NCBI RefSeq assembly: GCF_004798865.1
Contig: NW_025335268.1
Span: 55,424,936 to 55,488,935, forward strand
Length of the DNA: 64,000 nt
Origin: Varanus komodoensis
Taxonomy: Eukaryota; Chordata; Lepidosauria; Squamata; Varanidae
Reading direction: 5' to 3'
Under the pieces are notes generated by a model. The model did not search any database and was not told the origin of the DNA. It saw only the letters and a program-made list of their open reading frames with translations. The position numbers and the translations under genes are program-made. Position 1 is the first letter of the stretch. Each line of letters begins with the position of its first letter. Positions 23,870 through 36,344 of this stretch are shown here, piece after piece.

Positions 23870-25711
23870 TTTTAGCATATACATGAAAGTGCCTTTTAAA
23901 AAAGTGCTTCAGGAGAGAGCTTAGAGAAGTGAAGCAGGAGATGAAGAGAGTGCATAGCCCTTTTTCTGTCTCCCTGTGGTTTGGGAGGGCCCTTGGAGGG
24001 AACAACAGATACATAAAGGGTTAAGGACTGTCCTTCTTTTACTGTATCTCCAGATTCCTATCCCTGCAATGCTTTTCTTTAAACAATGAAAATAAAAAGG
24101 CAGCAGGGTAGTTTGACCCAAAGAGAGGAGACACTGGACAACTGAAAAGACTAAATAGAAAGATCAAAAAGATAAAAACAAAGCTTGTTTCTGCCAAATT
24201 TTCCTAAAAATAAAACATATTCTTCACCACAGATCTTAGGCAGCATTCTGTGCAGGCTTACCAACAAGTGTGACTTACTTCTGATTAGGCATGTATATGA
24301 ATGCAGGGCCAGTAACATTTTTAAGCTATTTTGGCAGGTGTGTGTATGAAAAGCTCTGCTTTTATACAAAATAAACATCTCTGTCACATGCATGATAAGT
24401 TAAACACTACGAGAACTATCTGCTAATGAGCAACCAGGTGTATCTTCTATACTTTAATATCCTCCAGTTAAATCCTCATATATCTAAATAAATATTGCTA
24501 AATTTATTCCTCTAATTACTCTTGGCATTAAGTCCTCTGACATAATCAAAGAAAACATTAGGCAAATAGAGGCTGCTCTACTGTGGAGTGCATTCTGTAA
24601 TAGTGCCATTTTAGCTCCTCAGCAGTGAATAAATAGGAGGCAGTTATGTTTCATTTCCATACAATTAACAAACCATGAGAACAAGAAGAACAATGATTCT
24701 ACCACAGTAAAACACATACTGCTCTCAAGGGTTCCCCAGTCAACCTGGTACTGGGTTAAGAATCCCCAATTTCCTGGAGCTGAGAACTTGTGAGAAGAGA
24801 AATCCCTTAGAAAGTCCACAGGAGCAGGCAAAACAAACTTTTGTATACAGAAGTCCCGCTAGCCATTACGAGAATTTGTTGCACTGCCACAAAGGAGGTG
24901 GGTTCTAATAAAGTGTCACACTGGTGTGTCTTCCCACACACTGCATGGGCCAACATAGCTTTCTACATAGCTTGTTTGTGGGTACATTTGGCTTCACAGA
25001 GACAGCCCCTTGAGACAGCGAGAGCTTCTTGCAGCTTAAGCCTAATTCACATGAAGATTAGGTGATCAAACTGTTTCCCAACTCTACTGCTGCAGACCTT
25101 CTTCTGAAGGACTGTGGGACTGAATGATGCCTTGTGAGGGGGATTCCCTGTGTGACGACCACGAGTTATTAGGGGGAAATATCTGAGTCCAGAGTTCTGC
25201 CAGGCTAGCTTTCTGTGTGGAGAGATTTTGTTTCTGTTAAATCCATTCTGTTTTCCTTGTCTGTATCTTTATTTATACATAGATTATTCATCATATAGCA
25301 ACTGTAAGCGATAAATTCATCCACAGTCAGGCTGGATGTTATCAACCAATATACCAGAGTTAGAAAATACTTTTGATGGCAAATAATGACATCAGAGTTT
25401 GCCCAGAGAATGTGTGGATACATGAATGACAAATGACAGCCCATGATGATCAGACAAAAATGTTCTGTCTGGCATGCATGGTAGTGTCATGAAGCCATGG
25501 ATACTATTTTTGTCTGTTTGGCTGTTTGTTTTTACTTTCTTGTGGGCATGCCCAACCCGCTTCCTTAAAAAAAAAAAGGTGAGGGGGGGGGAATTCAACA
25601 TCTGGCCCCAAATCCACAGAGCCAGTGAAATTCCATTCATGGTGAAGGTGTAATTTCTTGGGAAGAAAGGTGAGGGGGGAAGATTTTAACTCCCATCCGC
25701 TAGAACACTGG
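23870..25711. other. No gene recognised
   Basis: A minor copy of the family-2 palindromic repeat ('gtgtgacttacttctgatta') lies at 24245-24300, and an A11 / G9 homopolymer pair at 25567-25591. No open frame with a domain. Confidence 0.5.
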
Positions 25712-25719
25712 GGTTCCAA

Positions 25720-25896
25720 CAGGGCCGTCTTAACGCATGGGCCTGATGGGCACTTGCCCGTGGGCCCCATACTAATCTGTGTATGTTAACCCTTGGAAAA
25801 TTGGAAAACTTCCAAAATTAACAGTAGTTGTAGTAGTCGTAGGGACCCCAGTACACTGCTTTGCCCGGGGCCCATAATGCTGTTAAGACGGCCCTG
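25720..25896. mobile_element. hAT-type MITE, 177 bp, perfect 15-bp inverted ends
   Basis: CAGGGCCGTCTTAAC at the left end is the exact reverse complement of GTTAAGACGGCCCTG at the right. Flanking octamers GGTTCCAA (25712-25719) and GGTCCCAA (25897-25904) match at 7 of 8 positions, fitting an 8-bp hAT duplication. The subterminal 'gcatgggcc' / 'gggcccataatgc' also mirror each other. There is no coding capacity. Confidence 0.88.
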
Positions 25897-25904
25897 GGTC
25901 CCAA

Positions 25905-27956
25905 TCTGAATTGGGGTCAAGCACTCTAATACAATGGTAAAAAATCTGAATACACATATGTGGCAGACAGACCAGTCAGTTTGGCCCTGAGCCTGAATGA
26001 CACCTAGCACCCACTTGATAAAGAGCATGGGTTTACCAGCCACTTGGCAACAATGCATTCATTGAATGCCGATGCCTCTCTCCTGGATTCCTTATGCAAG
26101 ACTAAACTCTCTGCAGTTCCTCTGGACAGGGGTCCTTGCAGCCACTGGTTGGACCCCGAAGCCCAAGCTTGGCTTGGCCTGGCTGTCCCCTGCAGCAGCA
26201 GCAGCATCTACGCTTGAATAGCTGCTGACTGTCCGTTGACCCTGGCGTCCCCCTTCACTAAAACTGCTGCTCAAGGGCAGACCACAGCTACAGACAAGCT
26301 CATTTGCTTGGCATTGGCAGCATGGCACATTTTTAATTCACCAGAAAGTCTTCAAGGGGCTCTGCATCATTCTGTAGGGTCACTACCAGGAGGCTTCAGC
26401 TGAAATATTGTGGTAATAAAATCAGCGGCCTTCACACTTCCTACCTCATGCTTAATACTTGTGGAATTCAGGGCCATTCCACCAAATACTGGGTTATTTA
26501 CATCTGAATTTGAGAAAGAGGAAATGCAACGATTTAAGTATTGCTCTTGAAAAAAGCCCTAGAGTGGTCCTTTAGTTTTAACATTCCAGCTTTTCGTTTG
26601 AAGAAGACTCTCCAAATTCTAAGGTCTATTCATGAGATGGAAGTGACCCCATTTTCAGTTCTGTGTCACTGCTTTGAATCACATTTCTAAAGAACTTTTC
26701 TACTGCAGGCTCTAAATTCATAATGTTGCATATGCTCTTTTAACATTATGGAGCTTTCATCTGCTATTATATCTGGTGCTGGATTTACAGCATTGCTGTC
26801 TGAAGAACGAAGGCTGCTGTCTGTCATCCTGGCTTCTCCCTCTCTCGCCAAGGCCCCTGTTATTCCATGAAGTGTGTGGGCACGTGTATATGAAAGCTGT
26901 AGGAAACAATGTGAAATGGCAACATTTGCCACAACTGCCTGAACTGAGTTCACCCTTTCCTACGCAAAAAAATAGGATTCTCTTTTTCAGTGTAAGCATA
27001 TTCACAATAAGTGAGTAAAGTCCCATAAAGTGTGATGGGACCGGAAGAGGAAACTGAGGGCGAATTAGTCTGTTCTCCCATATTCATCATGCCCACTCTC
27101 TTGTACCCTAACCGGCATCCCTGGTCCACTGTTCAGAGATACTCTTCCAAAGTTGTCCCAGGCTCTTCCTTCTCTGCAGCGACTGGTACAGTCCATGAAC
27201 AGATTTCAGGACTCACAAAAAACTGCATCTGGAGGAGTCCCTTGATGATAGCAGAGAGGCATGTTAATTCTTTCACTGGTATTTACTTTCAGGAACCCAA
27301 CTGAGTTCTGCTATATACGTCTCTAGGGCCCAAACTTATGCTTGTTTAGACAGAAAAAGAAGTCCTCCCATTTTTTCTTTGCATGATTGGTTGGAAAATG
27401 CTGGAGCGTGAGTTTTTTTGTTCCGGCATGCATAGGACTGCACCCTGAAGGAGACAAGGAAAGTCCTGCCAGAACAGATATGACGTTCCCCAGAAGCAAG
27501 ACAGGTGCCTGCAGGGAAAAGCTGACAAGAGGGTCTGCTGGCAGGAGCTTTCCCTCTGTTGCTGCCTTGCAACAGGTATCCACTCCTTCTAGCACCAGAC
27601 GGGTGTGCTGAAGAACCTGCAAATTTAGCCCTCAGCCAAGCGTAAGGGGGTGCTTTCTGCGTACTTGGGGGAGTTCCCCAGGCATGCATCAGTGCATGAA
27701 AGGACATTAGAAGTCTGAGACCCCAAAGGGCAGGGGCTCCCAGGACCGACAGGCTGTTGAGAGGTAGGAAAAAGTGGGGGGAAGGGAATTGGCTCCCTCT
27801 AACTGCTTATGGGATCCTGGAGCTGACCATTCAGGCCAAGCAGAATGTAGGCCATGAACTTTTAAAAAATCTGCAAATGTTTATATCTCTTACCTCTTTT
27901 ATGGTTTCCCTTGTTGAAATGTAACCGATAATATAAATAAATCTTCAGAGTCAGGC
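25905..27956. other. No gene recognised
   Basis: A (GCA)5 run lies at 26192-26206. Frames of 90-123 codons at 27032-27304 (plus) and 27336-27707 (minus) have no known domain and overlap other frames. Confidence 0.5.
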
Positions 27957-28076
27957 AACCTGGTGCTATCAAGCTGTTTTTGGCTACAAATCCCATGACC
28001 CTTGACTATTGACTTTCTGGCTGGGGCTTTTGCCAGTTGTAGTCCAAAACATCTTGAAGGCACTGGGTTACCTGTA
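27957..28076. mobile_element. Palindromic MITE, family 1 (decayed)
   Basis: 'ggcaacctggtgctatcaag', 'ggctacaaatcccatgaccc', 'ccagttgtagtccaaaacat' and 'cttgaaggcactgggtta' follow the order of the copy at 23735. Confidence 0.7.
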
Positions 28077-28228
28077 TCTAGGGAGGAAAATCTGGCACTT
28101 CAGAGGTTTCTCCAGAAGTTTCACACTCCTCCCAAAACAGCCCTACCCCATGACTGATTTGTCACAATAAATCACTCTGGTTCAGGGTTAGCAGCCAGCT
28201 GTAAACCCGAATCCTTTAACACAATATA

Positions 28229-28335
28229 GGGGAAAGGCTGAGATAATGTGGAGAAGAAGAGGAAGAGCTCATACACTGCCTTGGGTTGCTTGCAAGAGGG
28301 GAGAACAGCAGGATATAAATGCAGCAAGGAGAAGA
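28229..28335 (+). mobile_element. tRNA-derived SINE, 3' fragment
   Basis: 'ctgccttgggttgcttgcaa' followed by 'gagaacagcaggatataaat' is the 3' end of the SINE family. The head is missing or unrecognisable. Confidence 0.65.
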
Positions 28336-28339
28336 ACAA

Positions 28340-29074
28340 CAGCATGTTCAAGGAACAAGTGGACCTTCTCTGGCGTGGCTGAGTAGCCCCTTGAAGACCC
28401 CACAAGAGCCATCCCCCTTCCTCTGCCTGGCCAGCATGCTGGGCTGAGTTAGTTCATGCAGTTCCTGCCCCCTAAAGTAACACCATCTGTGCTGCGTGTG
28501 GCATTGCAAAGCAGACAGGGTTAAGTTTAGAGAGAGGGGACTGCTGCAAATCATGGTTTCTGGGGATCAGCAGGAGCTGTGCCCTGGGCTCTTCTTCCTG
28601 CGCATCCCTGAGACTGGTCCGGTCTCCCAAGCAGGCCACAGGGAGGTCCGCATGTTGCTGGCTCTTGCTCTCTGCCCAAGTGCCGGGAGCAGCACCATTG
28701 GTGGTAAGGCCCCCCCATCAAGTGGGAAGGCAAAGAGGCATTCTGTGCTGGCGCTGGCAGTCATGCCAGGAAACATCTGTGGACAGATGCCAGGGAGCAC
28801 TGCATGGTGGAGGAGCAGAGGGGAGTCACTGGAGAACAGACCTGTGTGTTCCCCAAGGTTTGCTGCATGCCCCATAATGTGCTGCCACAGTTGTTGAACA
28901 CTGTTCCACAGCCAGGCACTGATTCAATGGACAATCAGGTGGGTCTCTATTTGTGGAATGGGGAGAGGCCATCTTGGCCTTGGCCAGACCCAAAACTAGC
29001 ATTTTTGGTGGTGCTTCCCCCATTTGGCAGAGAATTCAAGCTTAGTCTACATGTGGCACTGCCTCCGCAAGGCT
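28340..29074. other. No gene recognised
   Basis: GC-richer sequence with long overlapping frames on both strands (28496-28897 plus, 28567-28875 minus). Neither has a known domain. Confidence 0.5.
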
Positions 29075-29283
29075 ATTTACTGATTTTCTATCCTCCTTTG
29101 TTATTCTACCTGTCCTCCAAGGAATCCAAAGTAGTGGTCATGAGCTTCTTCCTCCTTTCCATTTTATCCTCACAGCAACCCTGTGAGGTAGGCTAGGCTG
29201 GGCCACACACTGGCCCAGAGTCAAGCAGGCAGCTTCATAGCAGCATCGCAATAGTCCTAGTCTAACCACTGCACCACCTTGAC
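29075..29283 (-). mobile_element. tRNA-derived SINE, near full length
   Basis: The reverse complement starts 'caaggtggtgcagtggttag' (tRNA-like A-box region). It continues through 'ctctgggccagtgtg', 'ctacctcacagggttgctgt', 'gaggataaaatgg' and ends near 'ggaggatagaaaat', the same order as the copies at 13755 and 31585. Confidence 0.83.
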
Positions 29284-29286
29284 CGC

Positions 29287-30424
29287 CGGACTAACAAGCA
29301 CAGAAGGATTTCCAAGAACTTTCTCTGAAAATACCATGACTTTGAATTTGTTCTATAATGCATTTAAGAAGATGGACCAAGCTTAATATGGGAGCAGCAA
29401 GTTCATGTTTAAAATACAATGAAGAGGTACCATCAAAACTTGAGCTGCCTGGGCTGTTGAGGGTTGAGGCTTGTCTAAAACTCCACAAGTCCTGCCACCT
29501 GCGTTTAGATAACAAGAAAAGCCAAGCTAGACAGTGATTTTGGCAACTGCATCTGGCTCATGCCAGCATGTGCCATTGTTTACAAGAAAACAGCCATGGC
29601 TTGTTTTGATCATGCAAACCAGCCCATTGTCTCTTTCTAGGCAGAAAATTGACAAGCTGGAAGCGTTGCACTTTACCCCTGCAATCTCTTTCCCAAATTG
29701 CTTCTTTCTCAGCCAATCTCCAAGTTTCGGCTGGGAAGAAATGGGCTGTGAGAAGGCAGTTGCCCTTTTCCACATCGCCCCTCCATCCCATGGCCAGCAT
29801 TCTAGCCCTTGTGTCTTGACACGATCAAGTCCCATGGGGTTCTGAAGGAGCTCGCATCTCTTCCAATACTTTACAAAATGTCTTTCCAAAAGAGAGGAAA
29901 AGGGACACCTTGCATTCCAAGAATCCTGCCTCAGGTCCATCATGCTTCTGGCAGGGTGTACTACTAGATCCATCAAAGGAAAAGTGTACGGAAAGATGCA
30001 GTTCTGGAGTGATCTGTCCTGTCACTCACGCCAACTTTAGAAAATGAGAGACATCTTAAGGCTGAAATGTGTTCTCTCAGCCATATCTAAATCTAGCCAT
30101 CTGGGCTGGCAGAGACAAATAAAAGATTTATGGCAAGGGCATTTTTATAACACTGAGACTCTCAGCTTTCATTTTCAAATAATATAAGTGGCTCAAATCT
30201 CTCTGGGAAAATTTTGTGGTATGCCTTTTCCCAACCACCAAATGTTTCTCCAGGAGTCTACTTCAGAAGTGACCTCTTGTCTGGTTTCATCCTGAGAACT
30301 TAACACGAAGAGCCAGTGTGCCTCCCAGACCTGGTGGGTCTCATTCTTGTTGTTACTACTGGGGTCTCTTCTTCAGGGAAATGTTTTGGAGATCTAGCAG
30401 CGCAGTCCTGTTCATGTCTCTTTA
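29287..30424. other. No gene recognised
   Basis: A 149-codon minus frame (29527-29976) overlaps a 103-codon plus frame. Neither has a recognisable domain. Confidence 0.5.
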
Positions 30425-30490
30425 GATGTGAGAAGCATTAAGTTCAGTGGGTCTTACTTCCAGGAAAGTGGGTATAGGTTTGCAGCCATA
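30425..30490. mobile_element. Small palindromic repeat, family 2
   Basis: 'gttcagtgggtcttacttcc', 'aggaaagtgggtataggttt' and 'gcagcc' match the family seen at 35805 and 37085, in which 'cttacttcc' is mirrored by a 'ggaagtaag'-type block in full copies. Confidence 0.65.
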
Positions 30491-30549
30491 TTTACAAAAC
30501 TAAATAGAACCTAGATCCATGGCTACATCAGACCGTCTAGAGACAGCTC

Positions 30550-30670
30550 TTAATTCCTGCCTTTTTGGGATGCTGTCATATGTGAGTTTCCCATGAGCAG
30601 TTGAATGGCCACTGTATGCTGGACTACGTATACCCTTGGTCTGATCCAGCAGAGCTCTTCTTATGTTCCT
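30550..30670 (+). mobile_element. CR1 LINE 3' terminus
   Basis: 'gtttcccatgagcagttg', 'aatggccactgtatgctgga' and 'ttggtctgatccagcagagc' plus 'tcttcttatgttc' form the 3' end of the squamate CR1 subfamily. Confidence 0.85.
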
Positions 30671-30674
30671 CTGC

Positions 30675-31584
30675 TCCATGAAGTAGCAGTGTCAGATTGG
30701 ACATTCTTGTGTCCAAGAATGGATAGCTCTTTTTTTCTAAAGCCACCACTTTTAGTGATGTGATCAAAGCAGAAACCAGAAGACAGGAAAGCCTCAAATG
30801 CAGATGCACAATTATCCATTAACTTATTCGCTGATATACTTATCAGAGGTTATGTGGTAAGATGATCAGCTGAGTTGCTAGAAATGCCCACAGAAGAGAC
30901 AGCCTCAAAAAGACCAAAGAAAAGGGGATTTCTTCAACATTAAGTGAGGGAAAACTTATTCTTATCTTGGATCAGTGATTGGAGATAACAGTACTTTAAA
31001 GTCATGTAAACTTTAAGTGTCTTTGCATTTTGGAATTGAACCAAGCTTTGAAGCCTGCAAGGTGTGGTCCCAGGTCTTAGATGTATTTAGAACTGAGCTT
31101 TTGTTTGTATGTCTGCTGGGAAATGTCCAAATTGGTAAGAATGACATTTTTCTATGTATGTGCACTCGTGCACATGTATGTGCCACTCCCAGCCTTCCCA
31201 GATGTGGCCCTCATGGTCAAAAAGGTCATGCACCGTTGGGTCAGATGAGTACTTATCATGCATTCTCCCCCACACATTACAGCATTTTCTGTATCTGGTG
31301 TGTGGTAACAAAATGTTATTACTTCTTGGTAGATAGCCAGACTACCCCAAAAAGAGAAAGAACAGAAAAGTGCTCAGGGTTGTCTGTATGGATCCTCTTT
31401 AACAGGGGCACAGATCCAAATTTGGAGCAGCTCTTGGTGGCCACAGACCAGAAGCCCAGCTTCCAGCTTCCTTGTCAGTTTCCTCCCCATCCTCAAGAAA
31501 TTATTTATTTGTATTTTGTATTTTGTGAGCTCCTGCCCCATTCCACAACCGGGGCCACATCTCCCCAACCTATTGCGGCATCAA
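30675..31584. other. No gene recognised; contains the window's longest open frame
   Basis: A 193-codon plus frame (31017-31598) has no recognisable domain and ends inside the SINE that follows. Its length is not remarkable for 64 kb of sequence read in six frames. Confidence 0.5.
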
Positions 31585-31840
31585 GCTCTGTGGTGTAGTG
31601 GTTCAAAGAGCAGGACTGGGACTCAGCCAAATGGGGTTCTAGTCCCCGCTCAGCCACAGAGCTCACTGGGTGACTTTGGACTGGTCACAGACTCTCAACC
31701 CAGCCTCCCCCATCGGTTGGTTGCTGTGAGGTTGAAATGGAGAGGAGGAGGAGACTTACGTAAGCTGCCTTCAGTTCCTTGAATGGAAAAAAAAGCAGGA
31801 TATAAATATAATCAATATATGATAATAAATAATCCTTAGG
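31585..31840 (+). mobile_element. tRNA-derived SINE, full length
   Basis: The head 'tgtggtgtagtggttcaaag' (A box), 'ggggttctagtccccgc' (B box) and 'cagccacagagctcactgg' open the element. Then come 'gactttggactggtcacag', 'ggttgctgtgaggttgaaat', 'gtaagctgccttcagttcc' and 'aagcaggatataaatataat'. The 3' part resembles an L2 tail. Confidence 0.9.
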
Positions 31841-32164
31841 ACAGATATTTCAACCTTTCAGAGCTGGAAAAAACATCTGCCCAGATGCTGGAAAATCAAT
31901 ATTGATCAGTGGTCAGGGAAAGGGTGTGGGGCTGGTGGAAGGAGGCATGACCACCTGAGGACCCCAGAGGGCCAGATGGGGACCCCAGCCAGGTTGGGTT
32001 TGGTCCCAGCCCTGGGCTCCCATCCTCTCTCTTAGAGAACCTGCAAGCGTTTTCATCAGCGTTGCTGCTTTGTCCAGAAAAGTTTGCTCAGGAAGATGAG
32101 GGGCTGAGAGAGGCAGGCAGCAACTGAAGAAGGGCTCGTAGCAGCAGATATTCAGGACCAGCTG

Positions 32165-32305
32165 CTTCCAGCCTTGTGCCCTGCAGATATGTGGGATTGC
32201 AACTGCTATCATTCCCAGCCAGCTCAGCTGTTTGGCATCTGGCTAGTAATGATAGGAATTGTAATTCAAACCGTCTGAAGGACTCCAGGTTGGGAGAGGC
32301 TGCTC
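32165..32305. mobile_element. Palindromic MITE, family 1 (decayed)
   Basis: 'ccagccttgtgccctgcaga' at the left and 'ggactccaggttgggagagg' at the right mirror each other. The inner 'gggattgcaactgctatcat' and 'atgataggaattgtaattc' arms are also complementary. Confidence 0.8.
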
Positions 32306-32309
32306 TAGC

Positions 32310-34889
32310 CTAAGACGAGCCCTCTCCCTCTCTCTGCATGTGTGTTTCTTACCTGCACGTTCTTCTGCGTGTCTCCTAAGTCTGTGGCAGGGGCATTAGC
32401 GTGTTTCCTATATCAGCCTTTAATATCATGACCGTAAAGTGTATGTGTGTGGATTGACCTATACGGTGTACCATGCTGTACCTGAATGACTTCTATTTGC
32501 ACTTCAAGTTAATTATTATGTCCTGCTTTCTGCCCATGACACATTTATAGCCTGGATTTCATGAGTGGATGGTGTTGCTTGTTGCTACAGACTTGTAGGC
32601 ACAGGCAGAAGCTTTATATCTTAGGTAAAGAGCAGTTTGCAAATCATGTGAAATCCTGCAAATAAGCCACAGTAGGTCAGTTTTTTGCAGAGCAACTCAT
32701 GATGTTGCCAACCAAAGCCGAGTCCACTTTGGCTTTTGACACCTTCCTTCCATCGCAGTCATCCAGGCAGCTCCAGCATGTATCCCAGGTGCCTTTACGG
32801 CAGAACCTTTCTGGGCTCTGTATCCAGGCTTTCTCCACCAATAATTTCATTCACCATTTTTTAATTAGAAAAACACAAATATTACCACCACCAGCAGCTC
32901 CTTTCTTGTTCTTTCTCAATAGCCCTTCCTTGTCAATAACCTTCCGTGTTTCACCTGAAGGGAACGTGCTGGGTATCACAACATGACAATTCACCAGGGC
33001 TGGCCTTTGGTGGGTTATCATGTCATGTGAATCCACCCCTTGTGCAAATCTCCCCCAGGCAGGTATGAGCTGCACCCCCAGCCATGTATGGTTTTCACCA
33101 TCACATGCCATCCTTGTTTCAGCCCAGGTATTTTCCTTCTAAGAGGTGACAGCACTCATCCCTATGAAAATGGAAGTATCTAGGCTGCCCTGGCAATTTC
33201 AGTCGAGCTCTCCTCCAACTTGGCCTATACACGGGGGAGGGGGGGAGGTTGCAGTGGGAGAGTGGAGTTTTTCTCAGAGGGTTTCCCCCCATTCTTTGTG
33301 GTTGCGTTCTGTAACACAGTAATTCCCGAGGTCTGCAACTGCTGTTTCTTGCTGGCAGGGTTGCTAATGGGACTGTACGAGGCATTAATGTCCATTCATT
33401 TTGGATCTAGTGCACATTTTCTGGTCCAAAAACTGACCCAGACTCCATCCATGGTCAAAATCCATACATTGACCAGCCTGCAGTGTGCTTTGTGAATCCT
33501 AAAGCAAACGCTTGCATCTGAAAACGTGTATGTGTGGATTTTCAAGGGAAAAAGGCCCTCACCATCTGATGCCTTGGTTTGGAACAGGCTTTAAGACGGC
33601 ATTTAGAGCTCTTCGGTGAGCTTGAGTTTTGCTGATGTGCACGTCCCTTGCTGTGAAGAGAGACAAGGAGGCAAGATGTGTGGGACAAGATGCGACATCT
33701 CCCTTCCCTGTGTTGGCTCCCCTCTTCCTGCCTCACACTTCCCGGACTCGCAGGGCAACAGCAAAGGCAGCTTGCAAGGTGACCAAAGAGGTGGCCACAT
33801 TTGCCTTCTTTGAGCTTGTTTCCTCCTCAGAGCAACTACAGCGCCATAAGTTTGCAGACAGTAAGAAAGAAATCTGAAGGGGAGGGGAAAAGTAGGTGGA
33901 AAAAATAACTGGGTGAAAGACCCTAAGTCACCATGCAGTCAAATAGGACAGTTTATACACTGAAAGGCTAGACAATTGCTGTAATTTAGGACCGCATGCT
34001 CTTTATTTCTCTGCCATTCTGTTCACACCAGTAGCTCACCAGCAAATCTAGACCCTGATTGCCTGGTAACAATTAGCGACATCAAAACACAAAGAGTTCT
34101 TCATTGGCTAATTGCTGTGCCACTTGAAAATTGTCTTCTATAGTCACAACAGGTTTCAAAGGTGCGTTGGTTCAAGAGCGATGGTAAATGACATACAAAT
34201 GCGAATGCTTCTGAATGGAGGGATGATGCTACCGGTGCCATTGTGGATGCTGGCACTGCAGTGCTGATTGCTGGCCAGCTAATGAGGGTCTTCTTTTAAA
34301 AGCAGAGTTCTCGTTAACGTATTTTGCATTTCAAAGGCACATAAACGTCATTAAATATCTCCCTCAAGTTATCTGTCACTTGGTTCTCAGGAGATGCCAG
34401 CTGGAACACAGGACCAGCTGCCAGTCGTCCAGTCCTGGGGACAAGTGCCATTGAAGGATCTTTGCCAATATGTTCTACTGACTCTGGAACCAGCAAGTCC
34501 TTGTGATCATGGATAGGTTAGTCTGGAGAGCATTCTTCCATGCTGAAGGAATGGCGGATGCTGCCTTACCCTGACTCAGACACTCATTCATCTCCAGTGG
34601 CATCTTCATCTTCAGGACCTGGCATTGCCAGGCAGCCACTAGGAACCTGGAAAGACTCACCAGCACTGTTGAATGCCTGGCACTGAGGTGGATGGGATTT
34701 TTTCACCATTTGTACTTTCCCAGAATGCCCCTGGGGTGGCAATAGATTCTGTGTTGTAGGAAAGTACAATGTCAGCTTCTAGCCACCCGTGGAGGGCTGC
34801 TGTTGCCACCATCACAGCCTAGTGTGAACAAGGCGCCCATTAGGAACCAGAGGAGCACTTTGGGACAATCTTAGAACTAAGTCATTTGA
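32310..34889. other. No gene recognised
   Basis: G-rich runs at 33232-33248. Frames of 60-95 codons have no domains. The stretch 33960-34150 is AT-balanced and free of repeats, and could be conserved non-coding DNA; this cannot be judged without other genomes. Confidence 0.45.
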
Positions 34890-35100
34890 AAGGCAGCCTG
34901 CACTCTCATTCTGGGTGCCAGTCCTTGCTCAGCCATGGAGCCAACTGGAGACTTTGAGCCTGTCACAGACTCTTAGCTTAACCTGCCTCACAGGGTTGTT
35001 GCTGTGGGGAGAAGATGGAGAGCAGCGGGAGGAGAACGACATAAGCCACTTTGAGTCATTTAACAAAGAAAAAGGCAGGATATAAATCAAAATAAGTAGA
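34890..35100 (+). mobile_element. tRNA-derived SINE, 5' truncated
   Basis: 'gccagtccttgctcagccat', 'actttgagcctgtcacagac', 'acctgcctcacagggttgtt', 'cataagccactttgagtc' and 'aaggcaggatataaatc' match the SINE body and tail. The tRNA head is not clear. Confidence 0.82.
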
Positions 35101-35109
35101 TAAATGCGC

Positions 35110-36062
35110 ACAGTCTTTGGCCTGATGGAATACTCCTGCGTCTTGTCCATCTTGATCCAGAGTCAGCCATGTCCATCTTGCTCAAGACAGTGCAATCACC
35201 AGCAATGCCTCCTCAGTGCTCTCAGCAGGGCTTCCCCACAGTCTTTTCCTGGAGATACCCAGGATTTACAGTAAACCAAAGGTCATTTTCTGCCAGAATT
35301 GCTACAAAATTTTTCCTGTTTTACATGAATGGGATGGAGTGAGGAGACGTCTACACATAAATCCAAATGCTCAGTCATGTAGACAAACTCCAACAAGCTT
35401 CTCTGCTCCCTTAGAAGAAAGAGTTGCATGGGAACCAAGCCTCAAAATAAATTAATTACAGGCTCCATTCTTTTCTTTGATGTGAATAAGAATTTTATAG
35501 GCTTGGCCATGCTAGGGAAATGCCTGTGTCATAATTTCTATTTGGCCTATATTCCTTTGTTCAGTAGACCTTGCTGTACAATAAAACATTACATAAGGTG
35601 GGAATCAATTATTTGTAACACATTAACATCAATTTCAAGTGTTTGTTAGCTGGAATATGCTTTTAAATGAAAGGAAAGTCACTCTTACTGTTTATACAAA
35701 GATTATGTAAGGTAATTATTACCTATATCATGCTGATATCACAAGACAATTTACTATGCTCAAGCCTATCAGACCGTAATGTTCCATTTAAATCTGGTAG
35801 AAGAGCCTGTGGTAAGGTACAATCCTGGGAAGTAAGTCCTACTCAATTTAATTCTGCATATGTTTTTATAGGAGTGCAACCTACTTCCTTAAAATATGAG
35901 GATAGTAGGAAAGATTTCTTAAATATTTGAAGTATGACAATGATTCAGGTAGAGTTCAGGCATGCACTATTTATAATAGACTGTAAATAATTCAATAATT
36001 AAGGTAGAGAATTTCCAAAGGTTTACTGTCAATTCTTATGAGATCCAATTGGAAGACTGTGA
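35110..36062. other. No gene recognised
   Basis: A family-2 small palindromic repeat lies at 35805-35882. Otherwise AT-rich, unassigned sequence. Confidence 0.5.
35805..35882. mobile_element. Small palindromic repeat, family 2
   Basis: 'aatcctgggaagtaagtcct' followed by 'actcaatttaattctgc' and 'ataggagtgcaac' follows the same pattern as 30425 and 37085. Confidence 0.6.
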
Positions 36063-36064
36063 TA

Positions 36065-36344
36065 CAGGCAGTCCCTGGGTTACGAACAAGTTCCATCCCC
36101 GAGAAAGTGAAAGTTTGTACTTAAGTCAGATCATGTATAGTTGGCCCTCCATCCAGATTTCCTTTTCTGGATGGATGGAGCAGGAAGGCATGCTTTAGAG
36201 GCCTTCCTTCTCTCACTTTTCACTTCTCTCTATGGTAATGATGATTTTTTCACAGCTTTTTTTAAAAGTTAATAGGCTTCATGACAGTTGTTTGTAAGTA
36301 TGGGTTGTTTGTAACTCGGTTATTCATAACTCAGGGACTACCTG
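36065..36344. mobile_element. TA-flanked MITE (Tc1/mariner-pogo type), 280 bp
   Basis: The left end 'caggcagtccctgggttacg' and the reverse complement of the right end, 'caggtagtccctgagttatg', form an inverted repeat of about 20 bp with few mismatches. TA lies outside each end (36063-36064 and 36345-36346). Subterminal copies of 'gtttgta(a/c)' occur at both sides. There is no coding frame; TA duplication points to the Tc1/mariner/pogo superfamily. Confidence 0.82.

Noticed and set aside
31017-31598. 193-codon open frame, the longest in the window
   Set aside because: No domain, no homologous pattern, and its end lies in a SINE. Such a length is expected by chance in this much sequence.
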